Below the pieces are notes generated by a model. The model worked only from the letters and a program-made list of their open reading frames with translations. It had not been told where the DNA came from and made no database searches. Positions 46,313 through 59,669 of a DNA stretch of 64,000 bases are shown here, piece by piece. The stretch comes from Tubulanus polymorphus. Lineage: Eukaryota > Nemertea > Palaeonemertea > Tubulaniformes > Tubulanidae. How positions within the stretch are numbered: the stretch's first letter is position 1; each line of letters starts with the position of its first letter. Location: positions 24,892,001-24,956,000 of the forward strand of contig NC_134025.1 of the NCBI RefSeq assembly GCF_964204645.1. Reading direction: 5' to 3'. A program made the position numbers and the translations under genes.

Positions 46313-48873
46313 TGATTAGGAATTCTAATATTCGGTAGTTTTCAGTAGGAAATGTTATTGTTAGACATCAGGATATGCACAGATTTATCAAAGCACGCAT
46401 GGGACTCTAGATTGTAAATCTAGATCTAACCCTTCCTGTAGTTTGAATTATTCCTATAATCATTGTGGTCAATCCTCGGTGAATTTGATACTATTTGAAT
46501 ACATTATTTGCAAATTTTAGAAAAAAGTTGATAATAGGGTAGTGTTTTGATTTGATTACGATTTTTCATCACATGGGCTTAAAAAGACCATTTTTCACAC
46601 ATCTAGGCTGTTAAGAAATACTGGTGCATATGAATTAGAACTATTAATAGCTGTGAATAAAAATATTCTAGGGTAGACAAGCCAAGTTAATTTCAATTAT
46701 GACTACTGTTTGGTGCTGTTCCTTCTGTAATTTTATACCTAATTTCATGTTTTTTTGTGATTTGTTTGCTTTGTGTAGGACATTGTCCCCGGTTATAAAA
46801 TAGGCTGGCTGGCAGAGTTTTTAAGCGTACACCTATTCAACTCAAAGTAATGATTCAAACATTGTCAATTAATTATCATTAAGTTAAATTCGCACAAACT
46901 GGATTAACATGGATAGAAGAACTAGTTGGACCTCGTTGATATGATTCAATTAAATATGAAATTTATTTCAGTTTATTATAAACTTGTTGATTACATCATG
47001 GACGTATAGCCTAGCCTAGATTATTTGTCCATGATGACATTGATTTCCAGATGTCCTGGTTGAGATACATGTATTCATATAAAAGCACATTCGGATATTA
47101 TAAAAAATCCACATGGAGTGATGATTCACTACCCACAACATTCATTCTAAAAGAGGTTTGACTGTAGTTTGAATGCCATGGATTTCTATTCAGATGCTCT
47201 TCTAGCATGAGTTGTGAGTTCTAGTTTTCTAAATTGATGTATAAAACTCAGCAAAAAATGATAAATAATTCCTAAGTATTATATTTTTCTTCTATGATTA
47301 CTTCTTTTTGAGTCAATGTCTTTCATATGGTTGAATCCTAAATCATCTGTAGCAAGCTGATGAATTACATAGATGGCATCTCAGTATCTGGCAAATATTT
47401 TCGTCCTGTGACAATGGGGAAATGACTTGTTTTTAGTGTATTTTTAAAGCTTACTGTAGATGTACCATATTTTGCCACAAACGATAAATCCTTGCCATGT
47501 CTACTTCTAATGATAACATTTTTGATGGTACAATATGTCTTTTGTAGTGGTCAGTCATATTTATGTTGGTTGTTTTAATCATTGTACACAGGTTACAGTT
47601 GTAGATATTGTTAATTATTGAATGTATATAGAGGAGATAATTTATGAGAAAAATAACATAAAATCTGTCAGTACTTATTTCATCAGATATTACTTATCTT
47701 GCCATTGGTTCATTATCTCTCCCTTGGTTCGGTTAGAACCTGATATTTCTTATTTCACCGATCCATGCTTCGTAATCATATGATCTTGAAAGTGGGTTTA
47801 ATGTTACCTAATGAAACAAAAAAGCTGCTAGTATTTTGATGACTTGATGATACGTCCATTAAAGTGTTTTTAAAGATTATCAGTTTTATCAAGTATTCTA
47901 GTGTCTACACGCTAATTGCAATATTTCAACTGACTGGGCTTATTGGTCTAAAATACCACATTGTCATAATATATACAGATATTTCTTGTGCACAACCTAT
48001 TCAATAAGTTAGTTCTAACCGGTTCATACTATTCTATATTGTTCCATATGTAGTCAGTAGGCCCTGTTTTATAAACAAGAACTGAATTTATCCCTGGAGA
48101 ATTATCCAAATTTAAATAACAGAATTCCTATTGTTTTATTTTACTAGGCTAAGGATTAACCCTATGGATTAACTTACTTGGGTTATCAAACTGGTACCAA
48201 TGGGTTAGTTCACAGTTGGTTTATAGAATATAAATGCAGTTTAATGCCAGTGATTTTCGATTATTTGTAATCATAGAAAATCAGTTTAATGAATACTTTT
48301 GATAAAATAAAATTCATAAGCTGCCTATAGAAATGTTTGTTTCTAGTGTTTGGATCACTTCATTCATTTGTCATATTCATCTGCTTGTTTTCTGGAGTTG
48401 TTGTTTCACAAATATCACAATATCCAGTAAGTACCACCCACTCTGTTCACACATTGGAAGATCATTTTTGATCATCCATGCTTCGCTTAGGTTCAGATAT
48501 GAGCTAATAGACTTTACTTCCACTTCCGCACTTTCATGATTTTGTCCCTACTGCACACAAAAACGGTGAATACATAAAAGATGCATTTATCTTGAATCGT
48601 CCGATTCTTGGAGTAGAAATGCATTGAAAACCAGACATTGTTTCGAATATTTTCCACACAATTTATTTCACAATCAACAGAAGGCAGAAAAACAGTGATA
48701 ACAACGTATGAAACTCTGTACATTCTTCTAAACTACTCATTCTAAGTTCTGCACCAAACCTGAATATGTGGACGGATTTATTATCTGACTAAGAATTGTG
48801 ACTAAGTATCACAGCTTTTCTTTAGATTTTGAAGAAATCTCTTTATGGTATCAAAAAATTAAGATTTCGGTAA
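46313..48873. other. Convergent 3' region: MPC1 / CCDC83
   Basis: 2.6 kb without a recognisable gene. It includes AATAAA for MPC1 (46656-46661), an inverted-repeat element about 46925-47164, and a minus-strand AATAAA at 48777-48782 for CCDC83. The plus-strand ORF at 48333-48539 has no family resemblance. Confidence 0.6.
46925..47164. mobile_element. Probable degenerate pogo/Tigger-like MITE
   Basis: Left AGTTGGACCTCGTTGATATG; right end AAAAGAGGTTTGACTG followed by TA. The inverted repeats are imperfect, about 240 bp apart. Confidence 0.4.
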
Positions 48874-51800
48874 TTAAAAGTTATGTAACATATTTGCTGT
48901 AACCGGCCAAGAATCTGGATTACAGTCTTTTAGTCGAATCTCATCTGTTGACAATTTAATCGGCGTGTGTACGCGTATTTTCTCACCAACAACATTCAGT
49001 AGTTTCAATTCCAATGGTCCCAGTTGTAAGTAATCCTTATAAAGAGAACAAGAAAGTATTTGTGAAACTTGATCTTCAGTCATCATCTCTGAATTGATAC
49101 AGCAAAACTGGTTTTCATCCGTCCAGATTTTCATCTTGAATTTACTTACATTCCAGTCTTCATCGTCGAAGTTGAAATAATTATCTAAAAGATCGCTTTT
49201 CTCGTGAAGCATTTCTTCGACTATGCCACATTCATCCTCCATTTCCTCTTCATCATCATCCGTCTGCTCAGCTGTTATCATACTGAATACTTTATCCTCG
49301 ACAGCTTTTTGAGTTGCACTTTTCGGGCGAATTTTTCGTTTTGAAACTATGAAGATAACGAAATGTAGGTCATTTCATAACCAAAAGGTGCAGTTCATGA
49401 ATTGATTTTAGGCCAGGCTTTTTTATTTTGTTGTTTTACAAAAATCCATAAAACGAAAAATGAAATGCCTGGCCGTACTAAAGAAAAGTTCAGTTGTGCA
49501 CTAGTTAATTACGGTTGGCTATTCAATAAGTACAACTTTTAAAGCTGTATGTTCATGTATAGAAATTGCTGACCTGGTTCAGGTTTTTCGTCATCCTCTA
49601 AACTAGTGCTCGACTGAACTGGTGTGATTTCTAATTTCGACAAATCAATTTCAAGAATTCCTGGCTGCTCCAAATCTTCATCCTCCTCAAACTGAGTCAA
49701 ATAAAATGCTCTGTAAGAACAACAACAAAAACAAATTAGCACTGGGCCTTAGATATCATCTCAAACTATGGGTCCTGGGACACCATGCCCACTTGGTGAA
49801 ATGCTTGACAAATGAATGGATGATAATTCAATGCAATAAACCCGCTAGGGCTATGCCCTAAGTGGGCTTTCAATTCAATCATCATTATAAGTAATTTTAC
49901 ATATGTCGACAATGAGGTGAACAAATTTCTTTCATTCAGCTAAATTTACCTTGAAATCTTCAGATCTTCCACTTTGCATTCGAACAATTCGCTCATGATC
50001 TCCAAATTACGTCGTTCCAATTCTTCAACGATCACTCGCAGTTCATCATAATCTCGACGATGTATTACAGCCTAAAACATGAATCGATAGAAAATCAAGA
50101 TCATTTCTTTGAAATTAGCAAGAAACTAGTTCCATGACTGATTTATACGCACCTCCCTTTTTAACCAGTCGTTATCGAGGACTTCTTGTTTACTATTCTT
50201 ATCTAGTCTGGACATAGCTTTCTGAAATTTGATCGAAAATGTGATATAGAATTCTATAGGTTGTGTATTTAAATCAAAATTCCTTCATCCTGTACCTCCG
50301 ATGCGTAGTGCTTTTGGCTATCCATAGCATTCTCCATTTTCGACTCAATCTCGGACTTGGCAGCGTCTAACGTACGTGCAAGATGATCTGAAAATAAAGT
50401 TTAGGGTGTCCATTCATTAGAGGGCCCCTAGGTACAGTTCTTAGGGCTCGGGATGTCCTGCTCAAATATTGAAATTTTCAATCAATATGTAATCAATCAA
50501 AACATTTTTTTGTATTTATACTTAAGTTTATAATATATATTTGAGAAATTAATTCATTTGTTCATCATTACCGTATGCACATATTCTTGTACAGAATGTA
50601 TACATGAATAACAAAAATGTTTACTGGGAAATAATGAGTTCACAAAAGATCTAAAGTTTAGCTTTTTCATAATACATGTACTGTGTAAATAGATGAACCC
50701 TAATCCCTTTCAGAAGACACAATTCTGCCACAGGTTTAATCTGACTTTATCAGTTTATTTTCAAATGACTATAACCCCAGAGTCAAAATCTACCAGTGTG
50801 GAACTAGTCCCAGAGTGTCGAAATATATTTGAGAGCAAAAAATATAAGTTACTTTTCATCTCTTCAAAACTGCGGTGCATATCTTCCAGTTCTTTCTCTA
50901 ACAGTTGTATTTGTGTCTGGCGATTGTGTTGACCGGTTTCTTTATAATCCGACCAATACTCAACCTCTTTCTGTTGGACAGCCACTTTTTCATCAAGTTC
51001 CTTGATTTTCGCGTGAAGATCTACAGAACAAGATCATAAAATTATTTTTGAACTAAGTTAACTCTATTCCCAAAGGCGAGGTAATATCTAGGCTTTTAAA
51101 GATTACTCAAACACTCGAATTAACTTGCCTACAAGATCTTGTTTTTCCTGTCTTTCAGCTACCCACTTTTCCTTCATAACTACAGTTACTTGATCTTTAG
51201 TTACAGGCTCAGCTGAATCTAACTGTTTTTCATACTCCTTCGCCTGGTGCATTAAATGCTGGATATAATAGACTTGTTCTGATTTCAGCCGATCATTCTA
51301 TCGAAAAAACAAGAATATGGTTTATCGATAAACAACCAAGAAAATATAGCTTGTAACCATGTATCAGACTTACTTGGTAGTTTCTTATAGGAAGATAGTA
51401 AGCATGAAATATTGATGATTTTAGAGGAAAATCCTCTGAAACTTGAATTTTCAAGAGGCGTTTAATGAATTCTCACAATTCTAGGTCCAAGGTCCCATGG
51501 ATGACAAAATATAAAATTTGAAAATTCTAATTCACGAACATAAATGATATATAAAATCAAGAAATATAAAATTCTTTATCAGAATTTCCATTCAGTGGAA
51601 GAGGAAGACAAGCATTTTTTCAGAAATCAGCGACAAGATATTGCATCACGCACACTGTATAATTGATCCAAAAGCTAGTGGCTCTGTTTGTCCATAACAT
51701 TGCCTGTGGTCACGCGGAGAAATAACCACACGGCTGAGACAACACTGGTCTGACTTATCTGAAACCCTTACACTTCTTCTTCATCAATATCAGTTTTGTA

Positions 51801-53242
51801 AATGATTAAATCCGCATGCCTACAGCGACGTATCAGTTTTCTGCGAAAACGACACCATTAGCTGTTATCTCAGCTGAGAAACACGCTGGACTCTTCTGAC
51901 TTTTATATCTCTTGGCTATAGATACAGGGTAGATTATCTGAGCTAAAAGTTTGCCAAAATACATCCAAAGGAAAAGACAATAGTGTGTAAGCAACTATTG
52001 TACAAAAAGGAGTGGCGTTAAACATGACAAGTGAATATGTATTCAACTGTAACATACGTTTTCCTAAGGATGAATGATTATGAAATGATTTACCTAGAAA
52101 TGACAATTTCATTGCCAATTTCAGGACTGCTACTAGCCAATTTTAGAATAGTTCAGACACACTCTCAAGGCATTTGGATTGAATATGGTAACTTTTAAAA
52201 GTCTTCAATGGCTTCAGAAACAATGACACAATACTGATTTATCAAATGAATAACCAAAATCGTAACGAATCAGAGTGGACCTGGAGCAGGGCAAGGCAAA
52301 TAATGACCGCAATTGAAAATCGATAGATCTTGAAGAACGTGTGAATAACAGATCGAACTATGATGAACTGTGGACGAAGTGTTACCTGCCTTTATCCCAG
52401 CCTCAGGCGACTGGAGACAAAAACGTCATGACAATCCCAATAAACTAACAACAGAATGTCATGTAGACAAAGATAGGCAAACTCATAGCTAACTTAATGT
52501 GCATTTTTTCAGAGACAGTAAGAGAAGAGCGAGGTTGTTATTGTAACCTTTCGTGATTTAATTCATGATGCACAGTAAACTCTGTTCAAGTCGAATCTAA
52601 CCAACGCCAAATAATGGTAGGCCTATGTTTTCAACTCAGATAGGCCCTTTTTCAAATATTTTGGTGCCCATAAATTAACTCGAATATTAGGCCTACTCTT
52701 AGGTCGGACAAATTTCAGTCCAAAAACATCCGACAATTAAGGCTGAACCAGTAACGTTTCTTTTTGCCCATATACTTAGCTAATAACAATTTTTTCAAAT
52801 AAAGTTTCATGATGGATTTGTTAGGCCTTAATGAAAATTTTTTTTATCAGCCCATACCATGCAACAACTACTTATTCCCAGGATCCATATGATCATCTGA
52901 CAGACTACCCATAGATAAGCCTTCGCAGACCTTCAATGAAAATATCAACTTACCCTTTCTCGAAGACGCTTGTTTTTTTCTTCCATGCCTCGTAATTCAT
53001 ATTTAATATCCTGAATTTGACCTTCTTTTATTCCAATCCTAGGAAACAGAATGGAAAATTGATTAAAATACCAATGAAGGGAAATGGAAAGAATGTCCTG
53101 ACAATTTAGGGGTAAGTCATAAAACTTACTGATAGGCTAAAATTGCTTCTTTGAAGGTCATTTCAGGCTCAGAGGATTTCTTTTTTCCTTTTCCACCTTT
53201 CTTTTTCTTTCCACTCTTCTTTCCTTTACCCTTTTTCCCCAT
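48874..53242 (-). CDS. CCDC83: CCDC83, coiled-coil protein
   Basis: Coiled-coil protein whose vertebrate orthologue is testis-enriched; a role in cilia or sperm flagella is inferred. Nine exons, high to low: 53130-53242, 52954-53038, 51129-51297, 50853-51020, 50296-50387, 50153-50221, 49950-50071, 49574-49710, 48874-49346; 1428 nt, 475 aa (human about 413-444). Motifs shared with human CCDC83 include KEKWVAERQEK, EVEYWSDYKETG, DNDWLKREAVIHRR, ERRNLEIMSELFECKVEDLK, RAFYLTQ and YLQLGPLELKLL. The Lys/Gly-rich N-terminus (MGKKGKGKKSGKKKKGGKGK) resembles that of BBOF1. The intron after the exon ending at 51129 needs a GC donor (GCAAGT). A minus-strand AATAAA lies 92 bp past the stop. Confidence 0.93.
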
Positions 53243-56200
53243 GTTTTTTCCTTGTCAGCGCCTGAGGCAGAAATATTTAAAAAAAAATTCCATTACGCTG
53301 CATTCACACGAGGCTATCCAGTACAATTATACTCGCAAACTAGGCCCCAATACTGTATCTTATCATACTTCGATAATATATATTAATTGAAATTGAATTG
53401 ATATTTCACCACTCAAAAACGGCGTCACGTCGTTAATAAAGAAATATATTATGCCTAAATTAAGCGTACATACTGTTTAATAGAATAAAAACTTGGTTGT
53501 GTTCAATTCAGGAGCACAAACCTACGTGTATCTACCCTATCTAGAACAAAATGTTTGTTTGTGTATCTGTCAAAAAATCGAAACTACGGCCGCCATGTTG
53601 TTTACTAGTGCCAACCACCGAATGTCCGCCTATCAAAATCTTCAGCCGGACATTATTTTTACTTGCTGAAAATATGTAGCTCATACTAAAAGAAAAAATT
53701 ATGCGGTCACCAAGATAAATGGAATGACGAATAGTATTCAAAGACATTCTATCAATTTTTGTCAATCGTATCATTCTGATTCGAGATAATAGTAACAATA
53801 AGATTATTTTACCATATTCGTGGATTTTTATTTTCGCGTGAGGCTGTGTTCTGGTTTCGAATCCTGCATGTGTTTCTTTTTTTCCTGATTTATGTACAAC
53901 AATAATACCGCATTCAGGAATACCAATGTATTATTCATTGTCAATAACAAATCTAATTGATATTATCTAAGGTAGTCGTGGTGCTGCAGAAAATGTTCAT
54001 ACGTGCCCACACAGCGGGCTACACTAGGGCATGAGTAGAATTGCGAATTATACCGGTAATTGAAAATAACGAACTTTGACTCAAGATTCTTAACGTAACT
54101 AACTGTCTGGGTTCAGGCTTACCTCCATTGCCGAAATAGTCAATGTTTTGGTGAAGTAAAATTGATCTTATCTCAATGCGTCATTAAATGTTCACGTCAG
54201 CAAATGAGCTTGGAAGCGAACTTCTGTGTCTCAGAACTTAATCACCGAAACTTGAAAAACTAGATGAAAGATTTTCTTAGCTGTTTCTCCGTAATATTTC
54301 ATATAAATATATTTCCCATCGTTTTATTTTGAAATGCAATCAAACAATTTTGCGTTTTTCAACGCAAAACCTTTGATATTTACAGATGAAAGAAAAAGGT
54401 TCCTTAATTATAAATATCCACGAGTTTATACAAAAGGAAATATTCTTTATTCCTGATTAATGAACCTTAAATGTAACTAGTTGAATAAGTTGATTATCAG
54501 TTGTATATCTCATATATTAGATCTAAGAAAGATTATACGGTGGGCTTAATTATTTTCATTTTATACGGATGTCTGATTAATTTCTACGAATGCGAAACGA
54601 ATGGAGAACATATTTTTCAAGGTTCGTCAACCGATTTGGATCTCCTTACTACTCGAATTGAGGTTTTCGTGTTTACCATTTAAAGATCACATCTCGTGCA
54701 ATTACAAAGTAAATTTCTTCGAATCTAAGTCGAAGATTAAACTCGCTAGCCTAATAAATCACTCCGACGTGATCGTTCGCCCCACCTTGCCGCTAGATTT
54801 GATCTCCTAATGACATATCCGATTTCTTTAAAGTGAGTGCTAATTGTTTGTTTGAAACCATGTCTTGTAATTTGTTTCTCATAAATTTTTCATCCGCAGA
54901 CTTTTCGGTGCGGAAAATGACTCGCGATTCAAGTTTAAGCCCCTTTTGCACGGATTCAATGACGAGGAACTTCCCGGTGATGTCTTCTGCCTTCGCATTG
55001 ATCGCGCGTTTGGGTCGATGGCTCCTGGACCAATCAGGCAGCCGGAGGCTTCATTGCTTACCCACCTGCTTTAGTTCTCAAACTTCCAACCCGGGTATAA
55101 TACCCGCGACTTTCTGAAAGAGACACCAGTGAAGACGTTTGCCTTTCTGTCGAATAAGACGACGACACCGTTTCATTTCCTCGCAAACGATTTTACGGAA
55201 ATTAATAAGAAAAGAGAAAAAAATTTCAGGTGAGTGAAATGAATCGACAATTTGCATATCTAATCATTTAGCTATTTGGGAAATAATTGAAATCGAAAGT
55301 AGATTTTCTGAAAAAAGTGCTATGCTTTTGATTAACCGAATCAAGCGTGTATTACGTACCAATTCGCAAGTACCCAGGACGAAACTAATTTCATCAAAAA
55401 GGATACGTGATACTTGAAAATTTGTGGCTATGGTATTTCCGTAATCAGTTATTGTATTCAATCTCATTTTTTCTGTCAAAAACTGTTAAGAAACGAAACA
55501 AACATCAATTATTCATTTCACGACCTTCGTATGAAATTACTACTGTCATATACATTTTGAAACAGATTTTTGTTTTATTAAGACATAGAATTTTGGGTCA
55601 TTGTAAATTTCATCATTTTCTACCGCTATGAAAATTCATTGAAAACTCAAAGCCGTACGGAACACGCGATCACACGCGGGATTGTGCGACACCCTTATTC
55701 AAAAAGGTTCTCGAATTCTGTAATCTGAGATACCTTTTAATATCGCATCTTCATAAATGGATTTCAAACGTTTCGTCAATGACGTTTTTGTTCTTGTAAC
55801 ATTTTGAAGAGTGTTGTTGAGATTTTGGCGAGCGATGGTTTCCCGCAGTGGTCGTTTAATTATTGGTCGACAAACCGTAGGGTAGCATATGGCTTTTGAC
55901 TCTCTTTTGAGATTTACACGATTATTTGGAAATCTGGTGCGATACAGTTTGTCATCGTGAAGAGTCTTTGGCCTAAGGCCACGCTGTTACGCCGAGCGCT
56001 TTATTTTCTTAACTAGTTAAAACCACAATCACAGCTCATTAATTTCGAAGATCGTAGTAAACTAAACCCGCGCAAATTCAGAGAAAATTGTTTGGTGAAT
56101 ATTTCATTGTCTTTTCAAATCGCACTTGGCCACCGGTATAACGCGAAACCTTTCCTAAAACTGGACGCGAAAAAAGGAGTACTCCACATCACTCATTCGG

Positions 56201-59200
56201 AACACTCCCTCGTTCGTAGAATTAGTTCACAAAAAAAATTCGTTTTGCATGATATTACTCTACTTATTCTCGCATCTAGCAAATTTGATTATTTCAGGAA
56301 TAATTATTCAAAGAATTCTTGATAACATGTTGTGAATAGATGTGTAAATTTGTTCACAACAATGAATTTATGGAATTCAATTTCTTTCCCGTTTACGGCT
56401 TTAACGAAATAAATGCAGAGAATCATGGATCCTCAATGGACGTAATATTACAACATTTCTAGATAACTATATCTACATCCCGAGTGAGACTTTTTTTGCT
56501 TTCGTGCAAATTGATTCATGATGACTTAATTGCTGTGTCCGATGACTTTAAGCGAACACAATAACGATATTGATGGTAATGAGATTTTAACACTCACATC
56601 TCGCTGACGTTGAACACATGTTTGAACGTTTGTCGCACTCGACCTGAACAATAGCCCACCACGTCAAACTCCGTCCCTTTCATGCAAGACTATCGTTCTC
56701 TTTTGTAAATTTCTTAAGAGTCTGCCGCGAGCTTTTAATTAAGACGCATTTTGTGAAGTGAAGTCGCACGTCGGTCGTCCCCGCTTGTGGCTATTGTTCC
56801 AGCCGCACGTCGGAATCACAGCGAAAACTGGTGTGTGCCGTTTGCGGCCTAAAGTTGTTAACATGTTTACAAACATTAACATCTGACCGGCCTGAAGGGC
56901 ACTCGTTTTACCCGGTCGTATTAGTATTAATATTACCAAAATATTCATGCATTTTGATATTACACAACTCACCAATCAGCAAAATTTGTTGCAATGACAC
57001 ACGTTTAAGGGGTCCAAAACATAATCTAAATCAATTGCTAATAATACTGCTAATACTACCAGTCATATTGCTAATTAAATATTTCGATGTTACCATAGAC
57101 TTGAAACATATAGTTTATCTTAATTCATTGCAATTCAAACGTTTATTCAGCTACAATTAATGTTCCCTGACATACCAAGTTGGAATCATTCACCAACAAC
57201 CTATGAGGAGGATATGTTGTGAAATGGCAGTTGATGTTTAACCGGAGGCTGTTTGGAAAATCGCTATAATGTTAATCAATGGATTGACAATTTGACTGTA
57301 AGTTTCCGAAACCTCCATCGTGACAAACGTCAATCCGTGTACAGGTTAGTCATTTCGCTGCGATCCGCCAAAATCAATCCGGAGCTAATATATTTATCAA
57401 TAACTTTCATCTATTTCGAACGGTCCACTTTTCATTTTCGGTGACTTGCGTGTTTTCCACAAAAACAAAACTAAAAACGCTCAAAGTTTCGCTGCCAAAT
57501 AAATATATTTCTAATAATTTTGCCACCACTGATTTGATAACGAAGCAAAATACACATTCCAGTTGGCACAACTTTTTGTGAATTAGTTGAACCATCCTCG
57601 GTCGTTTTCTTTAAAAAAGAAAATACATCGTCGCAGAAATGATTTATGTATTTATATGAAAATTTTAGCGTTGTCTACCCTCCCTTAGGAAAAGTATCGT
57701 TCCTGTTGGTAGTAGATATGTGCGCAAAAAGTTAATTCTGTAATCAGATAAGTGTCGAGAGCAAGTTAATTAATTGGTTAATCATCCCGTTACGGATCTT
57801 ATGCAATGATTTTATTACGGTTTTCGTACTGCGCTTCGTTTCATTAAAACAAGCGTTTTAAAGACAAAACAACGCCACGCAGTCGCACGATAACTGGCTA
57901 TCATCTTCCACATCAACCCCAGAAGTCATTGTAGAAATTTCATTCATGCAAACATTCATTGCGATATTTCTCTTTTGGTAATAACAAATGATTCTAGATA
58001 GTTTATCAGTTACTCTTCGTTACGAGACAATGTTCTCGTGTAATTGTCATCATCGGAATTTAGTGCCTTCTTAAATACAGCCGGATGCACATTCCCAAAG
58101 GTCTAACTTCATCTGATGGCGCCGGCGTCAATACAAATCGCTTAATGGACAAGACCGAGTTGCGATTAATGGTATAAATATGACACAAACATCATCGAAA
58201 CGGCAGATTCCTATAAAATGCTAATTTGACCGAATCTGTGCAACGAGCCGTGGTCAAGAGGGGCAGATTTATCCATTATCTTGTCTTATCTCACGACAAT
58301 CCAGTCGAAACATCTCAACTCGTCAATATTACAACACCACGAGCGATATGATGATGGCCATAATGCTATAATGGCAAAGTGATTTTAGGAGTGTTCACCT
58401 ATTAACGTTAAGACACCGATGGTGAATTATGGGGAATCATACGTTAATTGATATTGCAAATATTGATAAACTAAAAGCGAGCAGTTGTAGAACATTAGAT
58501 GCCCCAGAACTCGCTACACGCCCCGAGGGAAATCACTGTCCGAAGTTTCTCAATATTTATAGTTGGATGGTTTTACCAACATTTGAAAGAAAGTTTCCAT
58601 GGAAAGTTTCAATTCTAAAAAAAATCTAATATATCTATTACATGTTTCCGATTTCCATTTCAACATTATCAACTATCTTCATCCTAAGTCAGCGGGATCT
58701 GAGGGTCTGAAATAGGTATTACACTCTCCTCCGAAGCATGAATCCATAGAAAATACAATATATTTGACCAGACTTTCATAGGACCAGAATACATTAATCG
58801 TAATACGAACAGACTTTCCACCATTGTGACTTGTCAGTAATTGTTCGAGGACACACTGTTCTCACTTGAGTCGATTAAGATGTCTAAGGGTTCGCGTGGT
58901 TTCTGAAGTTAATGAGTTACTCTGTTTATATAGACGAGGTGTGACAGTAATCAGTGGACAATGCGACTACCGCTGGGTACATCATCACCTGACAACTTTG
59001 ATCCCAACTCTTCCGCGACTTTTGTCTGATGACGATATATCGACTTCAAGACCCGCCATTGACCATAATGTAACATGTATGGAAAGTATGTGTTTGTAAT
59101 GCTGAAGGGGAACTAATTATTGCGCTAGTATTACTTCCTTTAGCAAAGTTCAATGAGATGGCTGTATCTTCTTTATCTGTCGTGAGAACGCACAGATTTT

Positions 59201-59669
59201 GGCTCTGTAAGCCGCGAGTCTTGACTTTTCATTAACTGACTACGATGATGAGACACTGGGCCCCGCAGATATTGGTTACTAGTCTTGCATAATCATTTCA
59301 AAATCCCCATGTAACATTTCCGACGTGGATTGTTCGCCTATGGGCATTTTCTACTGAGATATTTCCTTAATACAAGTCTATACATTTAGCAATAAGCGAA
59401 ACTGCGCGCAATTCTAATTAGAAAGAATTTTGTGCAACAAAAGGTGATAAACGAAATTTATTTTATAAGTAGCACGCTCATCAACACCATCATTATAAAT
59501 TTTGTATGAAGGAAGTTAGCGCATTTCTTCGGGATTCTAATGAAATTCGCCGCCAACATAAAATGACCTACTGATTTTACGCTTAAGTCCGGAAAACTGT
59601 CGTCTCCGCCTTTCACTGGTTTTCGACTAATTTTCGCCGACGAACATGAAATAGCCGTTTGTCAACTTC
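53243..59669. promoter_or_regulatory. Gene-poor upstream region of the nuclear receptor and CCDC83 promoter
   Basis: 6.4 kb with no supportable coding exon. CCDC83's promoter must lie in its first few hundred bases. The rest is the longest gene-free span of the window, directly 5' of a developmental transcription factor, where enhancers would be expected. ORFs here (for example 54833-55117) show no family motifs. Unannotated 5' UTR exons of the receptor could be present. Confidence 0.45.

Noticed and set aside
48333-48539. Small plus-strand frame with hydrophobic residues
   Set aside because: AT-rich DNA often encodes hydrophobic frames by chance; no support.
52572-52752. Possible further MITE starting CAGTAAACTCTGTTCAAG in CCDC83 intron 2
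   Set aside because: Only the left end resembles the family; no convincing inverted partner.
54833-55117. 94-codon plus-strand frame in the gene-poor region
   Set aside because: No motif, no splice partners, starts with a rare non-ATG-like context; length is within chance.
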